A DNA stretch of 64,000 bases. Source: Neospora caninum Liverpool. Lineage: Eukaryota; Apicomplexa; Conoidasida; Eucoccidiorida; Sarcocystidae. Positions within the stretch are counted from its first letter, which is position 1. The number at the start of each line of letters is the position of its first letter. The position numbers and the translations under genes were made by a program. The stretch covers positions 1,633,635-1,697,634 of the forward strand of contig NC_018394.1 of assembly GCF_000208865.1 (NCBI RefSeq), in the 5' to 3' direction. Under the pieces are notes generated by a model that ran no database searches, was not told the DNA's origin, and worked only from the letters and a program-made list of their open reading frames with translations. Of the stretch, positions 57,663 through 64,000 are shown in pieces.

Positions 57663-58048
57663 TCATTCCTGGGGTGCAAAGGCCGCCTGGACCTCAGAAA
57701 GCAATCGTCTTAATATGTTAAGCTTGCTCGCGATTAACGGCGCCAGGGAAGACGCTGGCATCAGCCAGAGAGACATGTCGTCGGTGACCCCTCTCGCTCG
57801 ACCTCCGTTGAGAAGTCGCTTTCCAGTTTTTTTGCCACTCGCGTCATCTGTCTCCCACCTTCTTTTCCCGTGAGCATTCACCAGACACCCGAGAACGGTT
57901 TCAAGGTTTGTGTCCAGATCAGACAAACGGTTTCCTCGCACAAAACCGCTACTCCGAAAAGACCGAGAAGGAATCAACGCCTCCAGGAAATGCAAAGGCA
58001 CGGAGTCAAACGCGTTTTTCCTGCGTGCACGCGCCTCCTGCCCAGTTC
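57663..58048 (-). CDS. Candidate terminal exon of an unrecognised gene
   Basis: An open minus frame of about 125 codons ends at a stop at 57663. It has a protein-like composition (FDSVPLHFLEALIPSRS; LSDLDTNLETVLGCLV; LIASKLNILRRLLSEVQAAF). It has no good in-frame ATG. A GTGCACGCAG acceptor at about 58024 could start it, but I could not find its 5' exon in the 300 bases before the uS8m stop. It could also be uS8m 3' untranslated sequence that is open by chance. Confidence 0.25.
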
Positions 58049-58354
58049 TCCATTACACGTATTTGCACAGAAGGGTAAGCTTTTGCGCAGACAGCTGTAC
58101 GAGATGTGTGAGGATAGAGCTTACGATTGACAATATGCGCCGTACATACATGCACGCGTGTGCATGAGACAGAAGTCGAAAAACGACGCAGTCGCTCGGT
58201 GGTCCCGTTCCGGAGTTTTTTCCGGTATCGGGACTCGTCGCTTTTCAGGGGAACCGCTGCCTCCTGTGTGTCAGCTCTAACGCCCTCCCGCTGTGAGACA
58301 AACCGCACAAATGTTCGCCGACACCTCGTGCTTCTCGCTGCTGTTCTTTCGCGG

Positions 58355-59148
58355 TTAACAAAAGTGCTGGTAGCCATTATTGATGGCCATCAACATCTTG
58401 CCGCCGATTCCCATTCGGAGGCAGTCCCGGTGAGAGATAATGCCGCAGGAAGTTTGCATCACCCAGAGGCCGGTATTAAATCGTGTCCGGAATTTTAGCT
58501 CATGGGGGGTCAGCCAAATGTCTCTGCTCGGTTTGGAAACCACGCGAATGTTGCGGATGACCTGAAAGAAGTGAGCACACAGAAACAAAATGAACTGGCC
58601 GTTCCTGTTCTTTGAACTCGACAAGGGATCAGGACAGCTGCAAGGAGACTCACAGCTCGTCGAATGCAGCGGACACATAGTCGACAGGTGGCTAACCGCA
58701 AGTAGAGAAGTCATCGCCGATGAAGGAAACAGAAGAAACGCCGACACCGAGAGCACCCATACATACATACATACATACATACATGCATACATATATATAT
58801 ATATATATATATACGGACACACTTACCCCCGCATACACATGTGCACCAATAGAGCTGTAACGAAATACATATGGGTATATAGGACAGGTAGGGCGTGAAG
58901 ACAGAGACGGGTGCGGCGTAGGAGAAGAGAGAGAACAGACGGCGTGTCTGTTACGGGAGGCTTACTGGTGCTCCCTTGTAGTATTTGAGGAGAATTTCGA
59001 TCTTTGTTCCTTCCACTTTGAAGCCGCGAATGAAGCCTTCTCGTTGGAGAAGATCGAGGATCTGGACGTTAAGCACGTGGAAGGGGCATCGCTGCGTGAG
59101 GGCGTCCACGCGCAAGAGCGACACGACCATCTCGCAAGCTCTCTGCAT
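58355..59148 (-). CDS. Ribosomal protein uS8, mitochondrial
   Basis: Two exons, 59148-58966 and 58561-58355, join in phase 0 to give 129 residues, the length of bacterial S8. The first holds ILDLLQREGFIRGFKVEGTK then IEILLKYYKGAP, matching the S8 segment LKEEGFIxDFKVEGxxxxxLxLxLKY. The second holds VIRNIRVVSKPSRDIW (bacterial IQRVSRPGLRIY), then VMQTSCGIISHRDCLRMGIG and GKMLMAINNG, matching VSTSxGxMTDxxARxxxxGGExxCYV. uS8 binds helix 21 of small-subunit rRNA early in assembly. The apicoplast genome of this group encodes its own rps8, and the cytosolic protein is a different type, so this nuclear copy should serve the mitochondrial ribosome. It starts directly at the domain with no long leader. 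Confidence 0.9.
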
Positions 59149-62100
59149 CCTTGTGAAGACAGGAGGGAAAATGTCGGAGAGAGGAAAGAAGAGGCACTAC
59201 GGAGGCCGGCCCGGCTCAGGGGAGAGAGAGGCGGGGCGGGAGGAGCGGCACAACAGTCGGGAAAGGGAGCGCTGTGGCCAGGAACTGGAGAAAAATCCAC
59301 ACAAGGGGAGACACAAAGGTCTTCGTGTTTGAAGAGGTTGATCTGGAAACACAGGGAGTCGGACGGAAAACCGGGGAAGAAGACGGAGAGAGAGCACGGA
59401 AAGGCCCGACAGAAGTGCCTGACGTGGCGACGGACGCCCGAACGCAGAGACGTAGCAGGAGACAGACAGCAAGACCAGGGACGCAAATCGCGTCAAAAAA
59501 ATGGGTTAAAGAAAACAGAGCGCGGAAGAAGGAAGAAGGAAGAAGGAAGAAGAAGAAGAAGAAGAAGAAGAAGAAGAAGAAGATGAAGAAGAAGAAGAAG
59601 AAGAAGAAGAAGAAGAAGAAGAAGAAGAACTGCGGACGGGTGTTCGACTCGTTCGGGGCGGCGAATCGTCCCGGTGCTCAGTGGAAGCGTCGAGGAACGA
59701 GGCGCAAGGACAAAGCAGAATTAGGGAACGAGAAGTGTAATGAGGAGGAAAATGAGAAAGGAGAGTGAGACGGCCCGAGAGGTTGTGGCGAAGTCTAGCG
59801 ATGGCCAGCAGGCCCCGAAAAGGCGCTGTGTTCCAGGCGGGACCAGAAAAGGAGACGCTAAGAGCTCCTTCTTATTCAAAAGGTGCCTTTCCAGAACTCG
59901 CAAACTCCTCACATTTTGATGAGCATTTTTTTTACAGGAGAGACAAGCAGCCGCGATGGAAAAGCCTGCCTTTACAAGCGACTGTGTCAGCGAGAGAACC
60001 GCAACGTTTTGCTCAGCCGCACCGGGGGGGGCGGGAAACGCGAGAAAACCTGGCCTTTCTCTCTCAGCCGACAGCAGAGAAAGGAGGGGCCAGGTGAAGA
60101 AACCGGCTTTCTTTTCTTGCCAAAGAAGAACTGCCGCCGCGTATTTTCCCCGCCGAAACCCGATTCTCAGAGACACAAGCTTCTCAATTCGCCCCTGCGG
60201 ACCCGCCCGATTGCATGTGCACATGTAGTGCTGGCCCGGTCAACTTTCTTTGCCATCGGCAAGCTGGGCGTGTGCCCGCCTCGCTGCTTCCTCTTTTCTT
60301 TCTCGTCTTCAACACGAGGAAAGAGGCAAGCAAACACAAGTCCAAAAACAAGAGAGGAACTCCGGCGTTTTTGCAGAGTGTATCTCACGACACACCGGCA
60401 CAGGAACCCACAGAAACCTGGAGGCAGAAAACTTGAGGCATACATTTCTACGTCTAGGACAACATAACGAAAGCAGGAGAATACATATATATATATATAT
60501 ATATTTGTTTTGCCTCAAAGGATATACCGACATGCATATGTCTGTAAATTTGGGCCCGAAATATCTACATAAAAATGCGTACATTTATCTCTATAAGTGT
60601 AAGTGTACATGTAATAACTACAGGTGCAGATAAATATTTCTTTCGGTTTCACACGTTGGGAGGGCGAAGGCGCTGGACAGGAGATGTGAACGATTTCTCG
60701 TTTAGCAGCACAGCTTCGCTGAAAAAATTTGCGTGTGGGCTGGATGTGTTCAGGTGTTGGTCCACCGTTTCCGCCCTCAACCCATCCGCCTTCAATCAAT
60801 GCATTTTTCTCTATCGAATCGAGACAGCAAAAAGGACACAAGGAAGAGCGCCCTGTCCAAAAGAGGGTGCGTCGTCTCCGTTCCCCAATAAAAACCTTGA
60901 TCTGCGAAGAAACTGCCGTTGTAGTCGACCAATTCCACCAATCCGAACACATATATACATATATATATTTGTATATATATATATATATATTGTAAATCGA
61001 CTCTGAGTGTTCACGGTTGCCGCCTTTTCACAGACAGGAATTCCCTTGTGGACTGTCTGGTGTTTCTTGTCTTGGGCGTCCTCAGTTGAAAACCTCCACT
61101 CCAGGGTCCCCCCGTTTTGTTTCTCCCACGAGCCGAAACGGCCCCATACGTCGGCGTCGGGGGAGTTTCCTTGTGGTACGGAGTTTCGGTGTTCCACAGT
61201 GACGATATGTTCGTCGCTACTCTCACGCTATACCCCTCGTTGATCAGGTTTTTCACTTTGGAGGGTTGGTCTTCTCGGCTCGATCGCTGCATCTGCTGCG
61301 AGCACGCGAAGCGAGTCGAGAAGTGCAACTGACATGCCTCTTTGTGGAGATCTGAAAGCTACCCGTCTACAGGCGCAGGAATCGAACGTGTGTCTGTGCG
61401 AAACGCCACGGGAAAACGGTGTGGGTGTCGCTTGAGATGGCGAACTATTTGCAGCCGCAAAGCGGCGCGTCCGTCGTCCCTTCCACCCTTCTAGCGGATT
61501 CGAATTCCTCTTTGGAGCTGCCTTCTGCCGGTCCTCGTGAAGAACGAACCCGCGACATCTGTGTTTTTTTGCGAAAATTTCGTCAAAGGGAACCGCACGG
61601 CGTGTGTCACTGCACGCCTCTTCCCTGTGCGCGAGGACGCAAAGACACACCGCCGAGACCGCCGGCGAAAAAAAGGAAGACGGTACGCGAACGCAGTCTC
61701 CACGCCGGGAAAGGCGAACGTTTAGAGACAAACAGGAAGGTTCAAGCACGTTGTTTCTCCTAAGAAGTTGCTCCGGATCAACAGAAGACGGGAAGTGACA
61801 CAGTTTACGAACACACACAGCGGAAAATGACAATCGCTGCTCCACAAGCAGAAAGCGAGCGGACTGTGGCGCACACAGTCGGCTCGAGAAAAACAGGAAC
61901 ACAGGATGAGTCCCTTGACTGAAAAACCAATTTACCGAAAAGGAACAAATGTGAACGGAAGGGTGTCCATAAAAAAGACGGTTACTTCCAGGCACTGCAT
62001 CTGCTGCACCACAGAAAACAGCGGACTGCTAGGACTCTCGGCCTGAGGAGCGAAACGCACGCCTCATATCTCGGCAGGAAGTCCCCGAGCAAAAACGCCT

Positions 62101-62765
62101 CTGCGGAAAGGGCCATGTTCTCTCTGTTTAGCGCGAGACAACGCGCGCACCAGCGATGCAGAAGAAACAGAGAAAACCGCGGGGCTGCAGAAGCCGACAA
62201 CGCGGGAAAACCCGCTGCCTCTGTTTTCCCTCAAACGCTCATTCGAACCGAAACCAGCGCCTCTCAGACATTCACGCTTCGCGCGGAACGAAACGCGAGC
62301 CGAAAAACGGCGACTGGTACGCATGGGTGACTTCACACCCAAAACGCCCCTCCGCGCATCTTTGTTCCAGCACCACTAAGTCCGAATCCGCTTTTACCCG
62401 CCGCCTTCTCGGGAATCCTACATATCTTTTTGTCGGAAGGGAACGCACGTACACGCGCGGATTCCGTCCCATTTGTTTCTCCCCTTCTTTCCTGTCCTTG
62501 TACACGTATAATACCGCTAGAGATCTCCCTTCCTCTTCTCTCCACCGCTTTTCCCGCTCTTTCGGCACCGCACAGACACGCGTCACCTCAAAGCAACGGA
62601 GGCGCTGAAGACGCTACGCCACAGACGCCACGTCGAGCTGAGAGAAACGTGCGCGTCGTCTGTTAGTGCGCTGTTCCCCGCAGTGACGGAACGGTTTCAG
62701 AGAAAATATCCCTTCTCTTCTCGTTCTGCCTCGGCAAGGTCCGTCGAGGAGAGAAGCCGACTCAC
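59149..62765. other. Gene-poor region with microsatellites
   Basis: Contains a GAA/AGA trinucleotide array (about 59525-59630) and (TA)n tracts near 60485-60504 and 60967-60990. Some minus-strand frames look protein-like: about KVKNLINEGYSVRVATN near 61240, and SPLFSVVQQMQCLEVTV near 62000 after a CTCCTCAG acceptor. I could not link them by splice phase into a gene. Confidence 0.4.
59525..59630. repeat. GAA trinucleotide array
   Basis: About 35 near-perfect AGA/GAA triplets on the plus strand, interrupted once by ATGAAG at about 59582. Located 380-480 bases upstream of the uS8m start, so its transcript leader or promoter would contain a TTC/CTT tract on the coding strand. Confidence 0.95.
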
Positions 62766-62881
62766 CGCACATCGTCGTCACTCACGCTCTTCTGCCGTGA
62801 AACTCCCCGCGGAGAGTCAAGCGCTTCGGGTGTATGTACACTCGAGAGGAAACGACGCGGGAGTCCGACACAGCGCCTCAT
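62766..62881 (-). CDS. Candidate first exon with a mitochondrial-type leader
   Basis: An ATG in GCCATGA context opens a 116-base frame reading MRRCVGLPRRFLSSVHTPEA then LDSPRGVSRQKSVSDDDVR. It ends at a consensus donor CGGTGAGTC (phase 2). The Arg/Ser/Leu-rich, acid-free start resembles a mitochondrial presequence. A following exon near 62640-62590 (STWRLWRSVFSASVAL, after TTTCTCTCAG, phase fits) is possible. The 3' end is unresolved and no family is recognised. Confidence 0.3.
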
Positions 62882-63292
62882 GGCTGGTTTCGCAAGCAAC
62901 AAGACCGGTACCGCAAAGGCAGACCGGAAACAGTGTAGCGAGCCGGAAAAGGAGAGGCTAGACACCCCTGCGTTGTCTCCCTACTTTCACATTCAAAGAG
63001 GCGCTTTGTGGGCTGCTCCGCACGTGGAAATAAGTCACGTATTTACGTAGCCGTAAGCAAACACACAACCAAAACCCCGTCGCATGCACGTACCAATAGA
63101 ATGAGGTATCGTCCTCCGATTTCCTTTCTCGTTGCTGTACAAACCTATATACGTCTAGGTGTAAATTGACATATCTCTGTGCACGTGTCGACAGAGAGTC
63201 TCCTCTTCTTTCTGTTGCTCCGTCCCTACGGCTCTCTGGCCAACTTGGCGCGCACTCGCTTTTTCCGCCTTGGCAAATCTACGGTGCCGTCT
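62882..63292. other. Short intergenic stretch
   Basis: No conserved frame. It probably holds the 3' untranslated region of the right-edge gene and the promoter of the candidate exon at 62881. Confidence 0.4.
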
Positions 63293-64000
63293 CTACTTCC
63301 CAAAGTGCCTCTCAGACACAGAGTCGACAGCACTGAGTGAGAGAGGAGAAGCGAGGTTGATCTCTTCGCAACTTTCCCCTCCCAGGGGCGCCTCTGGATC
63401 TGCGACGCGACCAAATTTTACAAAATTGCCGTAGGTGCACGTCCAGCCTTCTGAAGCACACACACCACATATTCCAGAGACGCGATTAAAGGGATACAAA
63501 GGCGATACAATATCGCACACATCTTTCCACGGTCACCTCAATGAACACGTGAAAGCCCGTATCTGCACATGTATATATGTACCCATATATCAAGGCAAAC
63601 TGACATCCCCCCCCCCCCCCCCACACACACACACATATATACTTATGCGTGCATAAAACTGTATATATATATATATATATATATGCTTTACATAGTGCGA
63701 AACATAATAGTTATAGTGGTAAGTCTCCACCTATGTGCATAGTAATAGCTGTATGTTTTGTATCATGTCGAGGAAATGCGCGCGCATGCGTTCGGGTATT
63801 CGGTTGCGTTCAAACGCCTTGCACGTTCGACGAGCCACCGGGACGGTTCCCGAACGCGTCCTCCACGGAAACTGAGCGTATGAATAGAGCATTTGTTTCT
63901 CAGAATCCCAGAAATTCTTACGAGGATTCACTTGAAGGAGACGCAGAGGCTCTGTCCACTCGGAAGAATCAAACGTGTCGACAACTGTGACGAGCTGAGC
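63293..64000 (-). CDS. Last two exons of an unrecognised gene, cut by right edge
   Basis: An exon running in from the edge ends at 63922 with a strong donor (CCTCGTAAGA) and reads LVTVVDTFDSSEWTEPLRLL then QVNP. The next exon, 63450-63293, follows a TGTGTGTGCTTCAG acceptor in the matching phase. It reads GWTCTYGNFVKFGRVADPEA, then PLGGESCEEINLASPL, and ends SVSERHFGK before a TAG stop. The phase match and codon-like composition support a real C-terminus. I do not recognise the family; the N-terminal part lies outside the window. The intron contains a C run (about 63607-63622) and a (TA)n tract (about 63663-63684). Confidence 0.5.

Noticed and set aside
57900..58048. Reverse-transcriptase-like string AFDSVPLHFLEAL
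   Set aside because: Short chance resemblance; no YxDD or other polymerase motif occurs before or after it.
1..64000. tRNA, rRNA or snRNA genes
   Set aside because: I looked for the tRNA T-loop consensus and known rRNA words on both strands and saw no convincing case; a covariance-model scan would be decisive.

Overview
The window reads as nuclear DNA of a tissue-cyst coccidian: Toxoplasma gondii or a very close relative (Hammondia, Neospora). The evidence is GC-rich coding sequence broken into short GT-AG-spliced exons, CT-rich leaders, many (TA)n microsatellites, mitochondrial-DNA-like fragments, and an ARO gene. From memory, T. gondii phosphatidylserine synthase and ARO have nearby gene numbers on chromosome VIIb, which fits the order here. 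Two 100-base N runs (488-587 and 40230-40329) are assembly gaps. All gene models were spliced by eye. Where I give a full exon list, reading phase carries through every junction unless stated otherwise.

Left part (1-28 kb). A phosphatidylserine synthase runs off the left edge on the minus strand. It shares a divergent promoter region with a plus-strand mitochondrial uS10-like ribosomal protein. Then come three minus-strand genes in tandem: the RNA-processing ring subunit LSm6, the FACT histone-chaperone subunit SSRP1 (12 exons, no HMG box), and an SR-rich nuclear protein. The last joins a PNISR-like core to a divergent SNIP1-like FHA domain and is the most unusual gene here.

Middle (28-46 kb). 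After a poorly resolved candidate gene and a gene-poor 3.5 kb comes ARO, the acylated armadillo-repeat rhoptry protein (11 small exons, plus strand). Its 3' side faces a 1.7-kb satellite of about 38 copies of a 45-bp unit. Beyond the gap lies a large minus-strand multipass membrane protein with a hydrophilic C-terminal half.

Right part (46-64 kb). A plus-strand auxilin-like J protein (clathrin uncoating) converges on a minus-strand gene for a secreted, probably GPI-anchored protein of unknown family. Further right is a mitochondrial uS8 gene, several weak small-gene candidates, and the last two exons of a minus-strand gene cut by the right edge.

The genes do not form a pathway. Membrane lipid synthesis, mitochondrial translation (two proteins), RNA processing (two), chromatin, and endomembrane or secretory functions (ARO, auxilin, GPI protein) are interleaved, as is normal in this group.
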